This document shows positions 26,712-34,108 of a DNA stretch of 40,680 bases, piece after piece. Within the stretch, counting starts at the first letter, position 1; every line of letters starts with the position of its first letter. Made by a program: the position numbers and the translations under genes. Under the pieces are notes generated by a model. That model ran no database searches. It worked only from the letters and a program-made list of their open reading frames with translations, and was not told the DNA's origin. This stretch comes from Cellulomonas fimi (lineage in GTDB: Bacteria > Actinomycetota > Actinomycetes > Actinomycetales > Cellulomonadaceae). The stretch lies in NCBI RefSeq assembly GCF_012952065.1, contig NZ_JABCJJ010000023.1, forward strand, positions 1 through 40,680. The letters run 5' to 3'.

Positions 26712-27263
26712 TCAGTGCAGCCGCCCGACGTGCGCCATCGCCTGGCGCAGCAGGGTGCCCTGGCCGCCGGTCATCTCCATCTGGATCTGCTCGCTCGTGA
26801 CCTCCTCGGGCGTGAGCCAGGCCAGGTCGAGCGAGTCCTGCTGCGGCGTGCAGTCGCCCGCCACCGGCACCACGTAGGCGAGCGAGACGGCGTGCTGCCG
26901 CGGGTCGTGGTACGGCGTCACGCCCGGGGTGGGGAAGTACTCGGCGACCGTGAACGGCTGCGGCGACGACGGGATCTGGGGGAGCGCCACGGGGCCGAGG
27001 TCCTTCTCGATGTGCCGGACGAGGGCGTCGCGCACGCGCTCGTGGTACATCACGCGGCCGGAGACGAGCGCCCGCGACATCACGCCCTCGGGCGTCACGC
27101 GCAGCAGGAGCCCGACGGCGACGACGTCGCCCGAGTCGTCCACGCGGACCGGCACCGCGTCGACGTACAGGATCGGCAGCGAGGCCCGGGCGGTCGCGAT
27201 CTCCTGGGCACTGAGCCAGCCTGCGGGCCGCTCGGGACGGGGGAAGTCGGCGGTGTCTGTCAC
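26712..27263 (-). CDS. DUF4916/NUDIX-related hydrolase
   Basis: 183 residues, GTG start, with TAGAAC at 27270-27275 as a near-consensus leaderless -10. Strong DUF4916 blocks: LPILYVDAVPVRVDDSGDVV, GLLLRVTPEGVMSRALVSGR, LVRHIEKDLGPVALPQIP, FTVAEYFPTPGVTPYHDPRQ, AVSLAYVVPV and the closing MEMTGGQGTLLRQAMAHVG. The fold belongs to the NUDIX superfamily, but the canonical GX5EX7REUXEEXGU box is not seen, so activity may differ. It is convergent with the CoA-transferase. Confidence 0.87.
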   Translation of the reverse strand: MTDTADFPRPERPAGWLSAQEIATARASLPILYVDAVPVRVDDSGDVVAVGLLLRVTPEGVMSRALVSGRVMYHERVRDALVRHIEKDLGPVALPQIPSSPQPFTVAEYFPTPGVTPYHDPRQHAVSLAYVVPVAGDCTPQQDSLDLAWLTPEEVTSEQIQMEMTGGQGTLLRQAMAHVGRLH

Positions 27264-27358
27264 CGTGACGTTCTATCGCGTCGGCGTCCGGGCGGGCGAC
27301 CCGACGCTCCGGCGTCGCGCGCGGGCGCCGGATCACGGGCCCTCGGCGCCAGGGGCGG

Positions 27359-27384
27359 GGAATATCCGCACGGCGCGATTTGTC
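27359..27384 (+). promoter_or_regulatory. trxA: SigR/SigH-type promoter of trxA
   Basis: GGAAT (27359-27363), 18 bases, then GTC (27382-27384). Disulfide-stress sigma factors of actinobacteria recognise GGAAT-N18-GTT in front of thioredoxin genes. The match is one base short of consensus in the -10. Confidence 0.6.
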
Positions 27385-27416
27385 CTACCAGCGGTTGACA
27401 CGACGACGGGAGAACC

Positions 27417-27815
27417 ATGGCCACGAAGGAACTGACCGAGACCACGATCGAGCAGGCGATCAAGGACAACGAGATCGTCCTGGTCGACTTCTGGGCCGAG
27501 TGGTGCGGGCCGTGCAAGCGGTTCGGCCCGGTGTTCGAGGCGTCGTCCGAGACGCACCCCGACGTGCTGCACGCCAAGGTCGACACCGAGGCCGAGCAGG
27601 CGCTCGCGGGGGAGCTCGGCATCACGTCCATCCCCACGCTCATGGCGTTCCGCGACGGCATCCTCGTCTTCAACCAGGCCGGAGCGCTGCCGGCGCCGGC
27701 CCTCGAGCAGGTGCTGACCGCGGTCAAGGGGCTCGACATGGACGACGTGCGCGCGCAGATCACCGCGCAGCACGCGGGCCACGAGCACGCGGAGGACGGC
27801 GCCGCTCAGCACTGA
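27417..27815 (+). CDS. trxA: Thioredoxin
   Basis: 132 residues; ATG after GACGGGAGAACC. Active site WCGPC with Cys30 and Cys33, preceded by the buried Asp in LVDFWAEW and followed by the cis-Pro in SIPTLMAF. It reduces protein disulfides in the cytoplasm. It has a C-terminal extension beyond the usual 105-110 residues, ending in a His-rich segment (HAGHEHAEDGAAQH) that might bind metal. A strong hairpin terminator follows. Confidence 0.96.
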   Translation: MATKELTETTIEQAIKDNEIVLVDFWAEWCGPCKRFGPVFEASSETHPDVLHAKVDTEAEQALAGELGITSIPTLMAFRDGILVFNQAGALPAPALEQVLTAVKGLDMDDVRAQITAQHAGHEHAEDGAAQH

Positions 27816-27871
27816 GCACGCCTGCGCAGCCGAGCAGGACAGAACGGCCGAGCGCGACGGACAGTCGCATG

Positions 27872-27918
27872 ACGCCGAACGCGGGTGCCGCCCGACGGGC
27901 GGCACCCGCGTTCGGCGT
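27872..27918 (+). terminator. Strong terminator after trxA
   Basis: Perfect 22-bp stem (27872-27893 with 27897-27918) and a 3-base loop GAC, between trxA and the convergent tRNA-Leu. It probably works in both directions. Confidence 0.85.
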
Positions 27919-27923
27919 TCCCG

Positions 27924-28004
27924 TGCGGGAGACGGGACTCGAACCCGCACGCCCGGAGGCACGGCGACCTAAACGCCGCGTGGCTGCCATTTCACCACTC
28001 CCGC
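27924..28004 (-). tRNA. tRNA-Leu (anticodon TAG)
   Basis: The minus strand folds as a class II tRNA: acceptor GCGGGAG/CTCCCGC, discriminator A, anticodon loop TTTAGGT (TAG, reading CUA), a variable arm (GTGCCTCCGGGCGT region) and a T-loop with GGTTCGAGTCC. 81 bases; CCA is not encoded. It is convergent with trxA across the shared hairpin. Confidence 0.93.
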
Positions 28005-28069
28005 GCCGACCACCCTTCCACACCGGGCGAGGGTTCGCGCCGCCCTGCCGACCGGGGCAGCCCAGGCGG

Positions 28070-28540
28070 TCAGGCGATGCGGAGGTCCCGGCGCAGCTTG
28101 GCGACGTGGCCGGTCGCCTTGACGTTGTACTGGGCCAGCTCGACCTTGCCCTCCGGGTCGACGACGACGGTCGACCGGATCACCCCCGTGATCGTCTTCC
28201 CGTAGATCGTCCGCTCGCCCCAGGCGCCCCACTGCTCGAGGACCTTGTGGTCGACGTCCGAGAGGAGGGGGTACGGGATCTGGTCGCGTGCGACGAACTT
28301 CGCCAGGTCCTCGACGGTGTCCGGTGAGATGCCGACCACGCGGTAACCCTGCGAGTTGAGCGCGTCGAGCGAGTTCCGGAAGTCGCACGCCTGCGTGGTG
28401 CAGCCCGGGGTCATGGCGGCGGGGTAGAAGTAGACGACGACGTGCCGGCCGCGCAGGTCGGACAGCGTGAGGCTGTCGCCGTCGGCGGTCGGGAGCGTGA
28501 AGTCGGGCGCGGGGTCGCCTACGGCGAGACGGGTGGTCAT
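28070..28540 (-). CDS. bcp: Thioredoxin-dependent peroxiredoxin Bcp
   Basis: 156 residues. It reduces H2O2 and organic peroxides with thioredoxin. Catalytic block VVYFYPAAMTPGCTTQACDF with the peroxidatic Cys in TPGCT and the resolving Cys five residues later; also GYRVVGISPDTVEDLAKF and YPLLSDVDHKVLEQWG. The ATG at 28540 has TACGCT at 28549-28554, 8 bases upstream (leaderless). It sits close to trxA, its likely electron donor. Confidence 0.95.
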   Translation of the reverse strand: MTTRLAVGDPAPDFTLPTADGDSLTLSDLRGRHVVVYFYPAAMTPGCTTQACDFRNSLDALNSQGYRVVGISPDTVEDLAKFVARDQIPYPLLSDVDHKVLEQWGAWGERTIYGKTITGVIRSTVVVDPEGKVELAQYNVKATGHVAKLRRDLRIA

Positions 28541-28612
28541 GGCGCCCCAGCGTAGTGATCGGCGCCGCCGCCACGGAACCGTCCCGCGGCACAGGACCCT
28601 CCTCGGCCGGGG

Positions 28613-28618
28613 TACCGT
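28613..28618 (+). promoter_or_regulatory. -10 box of a leaderless promoter (GroES-like)
   Basis: TACCGT ends 6 bases before GTG 28625. Confidence 0.55.
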
Positions 28619-28624
28619 CTGGCC

Positions 28625-28999
28625 GTGACCTCCGGACCGTCCCCGTCCTCGGCTCCCGAGCCGTTGCCGTCCCCGGCCGCCGAGCCGCCGCCGTCGATCC
28701 GGCTGCTGGGCGACCGCCTGCTCGTGCGGCTCGACGGCGAGGCGGCGGAGCGGCGCTCGTCGTCGGGCATCGTCATCCCCGCCACCGCCGTCGTCGGCCG
28801 CAAGCTCGCCTGGGCGCACGTCGCCGCCGTCGGGCAGGGTGTGCGCCAGGTCGGGGTCGGTGACCGCGTGCTGTTCGACCCGGACGACCGCGCCGAGGTC
28901 GAGCTGACCGGTGTCGTCTACGTGCTCCTGCGCGAGAAGGACGTCCACGGTGTCGCGCGGCCCGAGGCGCAGGGCGAGGGAACCGGCCTCTACCTCTGA
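28625..28999 (+). CDS. GroES-like co-chaperone family protein
   Basis: 124 residues, GTG start. After a 24-residue Pro/Ser-rich leader comes a GroES fold: IRLLGDRLLVRLDGEA, the mobile-loop-like RRSSSGIVIPATA, HVAAVGQGV, VGVGDRVLFDPDD and VVYVLLREKDVHGV. No GroEL gene is nearby, and the sequence differs from canonical GroES. It is probably the divergent actinobacterial paralogue. Confidence 0.85.
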   Translation: MTSGPSPSSAPEPLPSPAAEPPPSIRLLGDRLLVRLDGEAAERRSSSGIVIPATAVVGRKLAWAHVAAVGQGVRQVGVGDRVLFDPDDRAEVELTGVVYVLLREKDVHGVARPEAQGEGTGLYL

Positions 29000-29092
29000 G
29001 CGTTGACGTGAAGGCCACTCAGGCAGGCGGCGCTCGTTGCGCTCAGACCCCCGGGTGGTGCCATGAGGATCCGAGAGAGGGAGGTGGGCGCC

Positions 29093-29449
29093 GTGACCGA
29101 ACCACGCGACGCCGCCCAGCACGACCCCGACGTCGAGCGTGCGACCGAGTGGACGGGGGCGGGCACGGTCGCGGACGCGCCGGAGCCGCCCATCGCCGCC
29201 CCGGACGTCATGGAGCTCCTTGCCGAGCACGTGCCGCTCGCGCTGCTCGTCGACCTCGCCGCGCCCGACGGGCCGGTGTCGACCGCGATCCTCGAGACGG
29301 AGGGCCTGCCCGAGGACGCCTGGTGGGACGCGCCGGTGGTCGGCCCGGTCGACGACGACCCGTCTGGCGACGGCCCGTCTGGCGACGGTCCGGCCGGCGA
29401 CGGCCCGGCCGACGCAGCGGGATCCGACGACGGTCCCCTCAGCGCGTGA
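29093..29449 (+). CDS. Small acidic protein of unknown function
   Basis: 118 residues. The GTG at 29093 is preferred to an ATG at 29063 because GAGAGGGAGG lies 8 bases before it. A central ordered part (VMELLAEHVPLALLVDLAAP and onward) is followed by a low-complexity tail of DGPSGDGP repeats. A conserved-looking WWD follows the acidic GLPEDA. No family is recognised. It is followed by tRNA-Lys. Confidence 0.6.
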   Translation: MTEPRDAAQHDPDVERATEWTGAGTVADAPEPPIAAPDVMELLAEHVPLALLVDLAAPDGPVSTAILETEGLPEDAWWDAPVVGPVDDDPSGDGPSGDGPAGDGPADAAGSDDGPLSA

Positions 29450-29499
29450 TGTGATCGACGTCCCGCACACCAGGTTCGCATCGGGCGCGGCGGCGGTGG

Positions 29500-29505
29500 T
29501 AGCGT
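29500..29505 (+). promoter_or_regulatory. -10 box of the tRNA-Lys promoter
   Basis: TAGCGT is centred 13 bases before the tRNA 5' end, with TTCGCA (29475-29480) as a weak -35 at 19 bases. Confidence 0.5.
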
Positions 29506-29515
29506 CATGCACCGC

Positions 29516-29588
<73 letters not shown>

Positions 29589-29940
29589 CCCTCACCGCAG
29601 GCCAGCGACTCGTCACGGTCGCTGGCCTGTCGCATGTCCGATGCCCGGATCGACGTGCGGCGGTGCCGAACGCCCTCACGCGCTCATCTCCCCGGACCTC
29701 GATCGGGAAGACCACGTAGCCGTTCTCGGCGATCTCGTCCCAGTGCAGAAGGACCCCGGCCGCGCTCTCCGTGGTCGGCTCGCCGGCAGGAACCGGAATG
29801 GCGACTCGTGGAGCCTCGGGGACGACCAGCCCGTGCTCGACAGCGGGCTCGGCGGGAACGTGTGCCCCCGCGGGAGCGAGCCGGCCGGGGTCGACCATCC
29901 GCTCCGCGCGCCAGGTGCTGTCGGGTGCGCCGCGGGTCAC
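29589..29940 (-). CDS. Possible hypothetical protein antisense to tRNA-Lys flank
   Basis: An ATG at 29940 opens a frame with coding-like codon choice up to about 29690 (LLHWDEIAENGYVVFPIEVR). It then runs through the complementary strand of tRNA-Lys, where the frame's end is a tRNA artefact. No ribosome binding site or family is seen. It may be the remains of a gene whose 3' part was replaced by the tRNA region. The 29589-29975 interval holds no other candidate. Confidence 0.3.
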
Positions 29941-29975
29941 GATGGGGTGACCGCCGTGCGAGCCGAGGAGCGTCC

Positions 29976-31532
29976 ATGACCACCACCGAGCCGGGAACCA
30001 CCACCGAGCCGGGCACCACCACCGAGCCGGAGACCGGCACCGAGCCCAAGACCGGGACGGCGACCGGGGCCGGGCCGCTGACCTACGACGTCGTCGTCGT
30101 GGGCGCCGGCGCTGTCGGCGAGAACGCTGCGGACCGCGCGGGACGGACCGGGCTGAGCGTCGCCGTCGTCGAGTCCGAGCTCGTGGGTGGCGAGTGCTCG
30201 TACTGGGCGTGCATGCCGTCCAAGGCGCTGCTGCGCGCGGGTGCCGTCGTGGAGGCAGCGCGCGCGGTGCAGGGTGCCGCGGCCGCCGTGACGGGACCGG
30301 TCGACCGCGACGGCGTCCTCGCGCGCCGGGACTCGTTCACCCACGACTGGGACGACGCGAGCCAGGTCGAGTGGCTCGACAGCGTGGGGATCGCCCTCGT
30401 CCGCGGCAGCGCGCGGTTCACCGGACCTCGTCGGCTCGAGGTGACCGACGACGACGTCGGCACCCGCGTGCTCGTCGCGCGCCGCGCCGTCGTGGTCGCG
30501 ACGGGCAGCGAGCCCGTGGTGCCCGACGTCGCCGGGCTGGCCGAGTCGGCACCGTGGACCAGCCGCGAGGCGACCTCGGTCCAGGACGTGCCCGCCTCGC
30601 TCGCGATCATCGGTGGCGGCGTGGTCGCCGTCGAGATGGCGACCGCGTTCGCCGACCTCGGGGCACGCGTGACCGTGCTGGTGCGGGGCGACCGCCTGCT
30701 CGCCGGCACGGAGCCGTTCGCGGGCGGGGCCGTCGCGGAGTCGCTCGTGCGGCGCGGCGTGGAGCTCCGGTTCGGGACCGAGGCGACCCGCGTCGTCCGC
30801 GACGACCACGGCGTCCACCTGACCCTGACCCGCGGCGACCCGCTGCACGCGGCGGAGGTGCTGGTCGCCACGGGTCGGCGGCCGCGGACCGGTGACCTGG
30901 GCCTCGAGACGATCGGGCTGACGCCGGGTGAACCGCTCCGCGTCGACGACCAGCTGCGCGTCGAGGCGGTCGCGGACGGGTGGCTCTACGCGGTCGGTGA
31001 CGTGACGGGCCGCGTCGCGACGACGCACCAGGGCAAGTACGACGCCCGTGTCGCGGGTGACGTCGTCGCCGCCCGCTTCGCGCCGGCGGGCTCGGCGCAG
31101 GGTCCCGCCGTCGACGCCGAGAGAGACGTCGAGGGGGCGGGGCAGTGGTCGCGGTACCGCGCCACGGCCGACCACGCGGCGGTACCACAGGTCGTGTTCA
31201 CGCGGCCCGAGGTGGCGACGGTCGGGCTCACGGAGGCCGCGGCGCGCGAGGCCGGCCACGCGGTGCGCACGGTCGAGGTGGACCTGAGCCAGGTGGCCGG
31301 CGCCTCGGTCGCGGCGGACGACTACCGCGGCACGGCTCTCCTCGTGGTGGACGAGGACCGTGAGGTGCTGCTCGGGGCCACGTTCGTGGGACCGGACGTC
31401 GCCGAGCTCCTGCACGCGGCGACCGTCGCCGTGGTCGGGGAGGTGCCGCTGCACCGCCTGTGGCACGCGGTCCCCGCGTACCCGACGGTGAGCGAGGTGT
31501 GGCTGCGGCTTCTCGAGGGCTACGGGCTGTGA
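29976..31532 (+). CDS. LpdA-like pyridine nucleotide-disulfide flavoprotein
   Basis: 518 residues; ATG after GAGGAG. An N-terminal low-complexity leader made of three TTTEPG-type repeats (18-bp DNA repeat, 29979-30032) precedes the FAD domain at VVVVGAGAVGENAA. Redox motif GGECSYWACMPSKAL has a CX4C pair (Cys74, Cys79); NAD domain ASLAIIGGGVVAVEMA; FAD-binding GWLYAVGDVTG; dimerisation domain VFTRPEVATVG. The C-terminal active-site segment reads AVPAYPTVSE where lipoamide dehydrogenases have HAHPTLSE, so the catalytic histidine is missing. This is as in the Mycobacterium tuberculosis LpdA (Rv3303c) quinone-reductase group, so a quinone or other acceptor is likelier than lipoamide. Confidence 0.88.
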   Translation: MTTTEPGTTTEPGTTTEPETGTEPKTGTATGAGPLTYDVVVVGAGAVGENAADRAGRTGLSVAVVESELVGGECSYWACMPSKALLRAGAVVEAARAVQGAAAAVTGPVDRDGVLARRDSFTHDWDDASQVEWLDSVGIALVRGSARFTGPRRLEVTDDDVGTRVLVARRAVVVATGSEPVVPDVAGLAESAPWTSREATSVQDVPASLAIIGGGVVAVEMATAFADLGARVTVLVRGDRLLAGTEPFAGGAVAESLVRRGVELRFGTEATRVVRDDHGVHLTLTRGDPLHAAEVLVATGRRPRTGDLGLETIGLTPGEPLRVDDQLRVEAVADGWLYAVGDVTGRVATTHQGKYDARVAGDVVAARFAPAGSAQGPAVDAERDVEGAGQWSRYRATADHAAVPQVVFTRPEVATVGLTEAAAREAGHAVRTVEVDLSQVAGASVAADDYRGTALLVVDEDREVLLGATFVGPDVAELLHAATVAVVGEVPLHRLWHAVPAYPTVSEVWLRLLEGYGL

Positions 31533-31551
31533 CCGCCGGGGCCGCCGGGCG

Positions 31552-32556
31552 TCAGCTCGTCGCGAGCACGGCGTCCGACGAGAACACGAGGCCGAGCGTG
31601 ATCTTGCCCTGCTGAAGCGCTGTCTTCGTGAGCGGTCCGCCGGCGTCGAGCGACGTGAACTGCGCGATGTCGAGCCCGTAGGTCTCCTCGAGGCCCGGCT
31701 GGCAGAACGGACGCTCGGGGCACTCGGGCGGACCGCCGAGCAGCAGGCCACCGCACGCTTCGCCGAGGTCGCTGAGCGTCGTCAGATCGTGCTCCTCGGC
31801 GAACTCGACCGTGACCGCGAAGGCGTTCTGGTCCTGGGCCGCAGCGGGCTCACCGAACGTGAGCCCGACGCCCTCGCCCAGCCGGCGCAGCTCCGTCATC
31901 GTCTCGTCCAGGTCGGAGCTCGCGACCGGCGGCGCGTCCGCGCCGTTCGCGCTCTTGTTGAGGAACTCGGTCAGGGTGCCGACGTACTCGGGCACGACCG
32001 TGAGCTGCCCGGACTGGAGGGCCGGCGCGTAGGTCTCGCGGTTGCCGATCGTCTGCGTGCTCGCGGCATAGCCGGCGGAGCGCAGGACCCCGGCGTAGAT
32101 CTCCGCGAGAGTCGCGCTCTCCGAGAAGTTCCCGGCGCCCACCACGACAGGCTTGCCCGCCCCGACCATGTCCTGCGCGTCGAGCCCGTTCGACTCGAGG
32201 TACTCCGCGGCGACCTGCGTGGAGGTCTGGCGATCGACGTCCACGGCCTTGTTGAGGGCGATCAGCGTCTCGGTGTCGAGCGTCGCCGACACGGCGTCGA
32301 GCAGGGACACGATCGTCGTGTCGCCCGCGACCACGGCGGCGTTGATCGCGGGCACGATGTTGTCGACCGTCTGCAGGCCCTGGTCGTCCTCGAGCACGAC
32401 CAGCCGGTCGCCCGGGATCGGCTCGCACGTCGCGGGGGCCCCGTCGGCCGCGGCCGACGTGGGGTCGGAGGCCCCGGACGAGCCGGCCTGGCCGCAGCCC
32501 GCGGTGAGCAGCAGGAGCACGAGGGAACCGCCGAGCACCGATCGACGTGAGCGCAT
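31552..32556 (-). CDS. Quaternary-amine ABC substrate-binding lipoprotein, permuted
   Basis: 334 residues; ATG at 32556. Signal with SRRSVLGG (Tat-like) and lipobox LTAGC (Cys21). The domain order is abnormal. Residues 51-120 (RLVVLEDDQGLQTVDNIVPA, LLDAVSATLDTETLIALNK, VDVD, VAAEYL) are what an OpuAC/ProX-type protein normally has at its C-terminus. Residues 136-334 (PVVVGAGNFSESATLAEIYA ... QSGQLTVVPEYVGTLTEFL ... GLVFSSDAVLATS) are the normal N-terminal and middle parts, ending exactly where the LVVLEDD segment should follow. It therefore looks like a circular permutation of the choline/glycine-betaine binding fold, with all pieces present once. It is the last gene after the two permeases. 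Confidence 0.9.
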   Translation of the reverse strand: MRSRRSVLGGSLVLLLLTAGCGQAGSSGASDPTSAAADGAPATCEPIPGDRLVVLEDDQGLQTVDNIVPAINAAVVAGDTTIVSLLDAVSATLDTETLIALNKAVDVDRQTSTQVAAEYLESNGLDAQDMVGAGKPVVVGAGNFSESATLAEIYAGVLRSAGYAASTQTIGNRETYAPALQSGQLTVVPEYVGTLTEFLNKSANGADAPPVASSDLDETMTELRRLGEGVGLTFGEPAAAQDQNAFAVTVEFAEEHDLTTLSDLGEACGGLLLGGPPECPERPFCQPGLEETYGLDIAQFTSLDAGGPLTKTALQQGKITLGLVFSSDAVLATS

Positions 32557-32665
32557 GGATGTGACCCCCTGGGTAGCGGTGCCGCGAGTGCAGCGCCGCA
32601 GCCATTCGACCCCGCGCGACCCGACCTCGGCAACCGGAGCTCGCACCCGGCCGGTCACATTCCGG

Positions 32666-33373
32666 TCACGATCCGGTCGAGGCGCGGAGCGGGCCGGGCC
32701 TGCGGGTGCGCATCGCCCGTGGTGTGAGCCGACGCTGCGCGAGCGCGAGGACGCCCTCCGCGAGGAGGCACAGCCCTGCGACCAGGATGCCGCCGGCGAG
32801 GACCTCGCCGAACCGCCGCGTGGCGAGGCCGGTGATGATGATGGGACCCAGTCCGCCGCCCCCCACGAGCGCCGCGAGGGGCACGGTCGCGATGACCTGG
32901 ACGGTGGCGGTGCGCACGCCGGCGGCGATCAGGGGCAGGGCGAGCGGCAGCTCGACGAGTGCGAGCGACCGCGGGCGCGACATGCCCATCCCGCGGGCGG
33001 CGTCGCGGACACCGCGGTCGACGTCCCGCAGACCCGCGTACGTGCTGCTCAGCATCGGCGGCACCGCGAAGATCGCGGCCGCCAGCACCGTGGGCCGGTT
33101 CCCGAAACCGATCGAGGTGGACGCGAACAGGAGCAGGAGCGCGAACGTCGGCAGGGCCCGCGACGTGTTGGCGAGCGCGACCGTCGCGGCTCCGCCGCCC
33201 CGCCGTTGGCCGAGCCAGACGCCGACCGGGAGCGCGACGGCCGCCGCGAGCAGCACGGCGAGCACCGACATGCCGAGGTGCTCGAGCGTGAGGGCGGTGA
33301 TGCCCTGCGGCCCGCGCCAGTTGAGCGGGTCGTTGAGCCAGACGAACGCGTCGCCGACGATGGACGTGCTCAT
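32666..33373 (-). CDS. Quaternary-amine ABC transporter permease 1
   Basis: 235 residues; ATG at 33373 overlaps the stop of the upstream permease. BPD transport domain of the OpuCB/OpuCD type with about six helices: an LALPVGVWLGQ-like opening (VALPVGVWLGQRRG), NTSRALPTFALLLLF, the EAA loop VRDAARGMGMSRPRSLALVELP and ALVGGGGLGPIIITGLA. Residues 1-35 keep the periplasmic WLNDPLNW lead typical of one permease of the pair. Osmolyte or choline uptake is the likely role. Confidence 0.9.
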   Translation of the reverse strand: MSTSIVGDAFVWLNDPLNWRGPQGITALTLEHLGMSVLAVLLAAAVALPVGVWLGQRRGGGAATVALANTSRALPTFALLLLFASTSIGFGNRPTVLAAAIFAVPPMLSSTYAGLRDVDRGVRDAARGMGMSRPRSLALVELPLALPLIAAGVRTATVQVIATVPLAALVGGGGLGPIIITGLATRRFGEVLAGGILVAGLCLLAEGVLALAQRRLTPRAMRTRRPGPLRASTGS

Positions 33374-34056
33374 GATCGCCGGCCCGCCGCCCACGGCGTC
33401 GCGAGCCTCCCGGCGAGCGCCAGCAGCAGGTCCGCGGCGAACGCGATGACGAGGCACAGCACGGTCGCGGTCACGATCTCGGCGCGGTAGGCGCTGTTGA
33501 ACCCGCGGTACATGAGCTGGCCGAGCCCGCCGTAGCCGACGACGACGCCGATGGTGACCAGGGCGACGGTCGTCACCGTCGCGAGCCGCAGGCCGACGAC
33601 CACGGACGGCAGCGCGTTCGGGAGCTCGACCGTCACCAGCATGCGCATCCGGCCGTAGCCGAGCCCGCGGGCGGCGTCGACCACCCCGGGATCCACGCCC
33701 TCGAGCCCCACGAGGACGTGGCGGACCAGCACGAGCAGCGCGTACCCGACGAGCCCGATCAGCACCGTGGTGCGGCCGATGCCGGTGAACGGCGCGAGGA
33801 TCGCGAACAGCGCGACCGACGGCACGGTGTAGAGGACGCCCGAGACCCCCAGGACGGCGGCGGCGAGCCGCGGGCGGCCGTGCACCAGCGCCGCGAGCGG
33901 TAGTGCGACGGCGAACGCGACGAGCACCGCCTGGACGGTCAGCGTGAGGTGCTGCCCCAACGCCTCCGCGATGTCCGCCCGGTTGGCCTCGACGTAGCTC
34001 CAGGAGAACCACGGGTTGGCGACGGGCGGCGCCTCGGCCCACGATCTCGCGTCCAC
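33370..34056 (-). CDS. Quaternary-amine ABC transporter permease 2
   Basis: 228 residues. The GTG at 34056 is supported by TAACCT (34064-34069) 7 bases upstream on the minus strand; no Shine-Dalgarno is present. BPD permease: SWSYVEANRADIAEALGQHL, LYTVPSVALFAILAPFTGIG, the EAA loop VVDAARGLGYGRMRMLVTVELP and IGVVVGYGGLGQLMYRG. First gene of the leftward permease-permease-binding-protein operon. Confidence 0.9.
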   Translation of the reverse strand: MDARSWAEAPPVANPWFSWSYVEANRADIAEALGQHLTLTVQAVLVAFAVALPLAALVHGRPRLAAAVLGVSGVLYTVPSVALFAILAPFTGIGRTTVLIGLVGYALLVLVRHVLVGLEGVDPGVVDAARGLGYGRMRMLVTVELPNALPSVVVGLRLATVTTVALVTIGVVVGYGGLGQLMYRGFNSAYRAEIVTATVLCLVIAFAADLLLALAGRLATPWAAGRRS

Positions 34057-34063
34057 CGCCCGG

Positions 34064-34069
34064 AGGTTA
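34064..34069 (-). promoter_or_regulatory. -10 box, leftward leaderless promoter
   Basis: Minus-strand TAACCT ends 7 bases before GTG 34056. It is back-to-back with the rightward promoter at 34096, within 40 bases. Confidence 0.6.
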
Positions 34070-34095
34070 CTCGGCGCGCGGCCGGTCGGCGCGGG

Positions 34096-34101
34096 TAGCG
34101 T
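34096..34101 (+). promoter_or_regulatory. -10 box, rightward leaderless promoter
   Basis: TAGCGT ends 7 bases before ATG 34109. The two divergent -10 boxes leave only 26 bases between them, so the -35 regions interlock with the opposite promoter and expression of the two arms is probably linked. Confidence 0.6.
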
Positions 34102-34108
34102 GCCGCGC

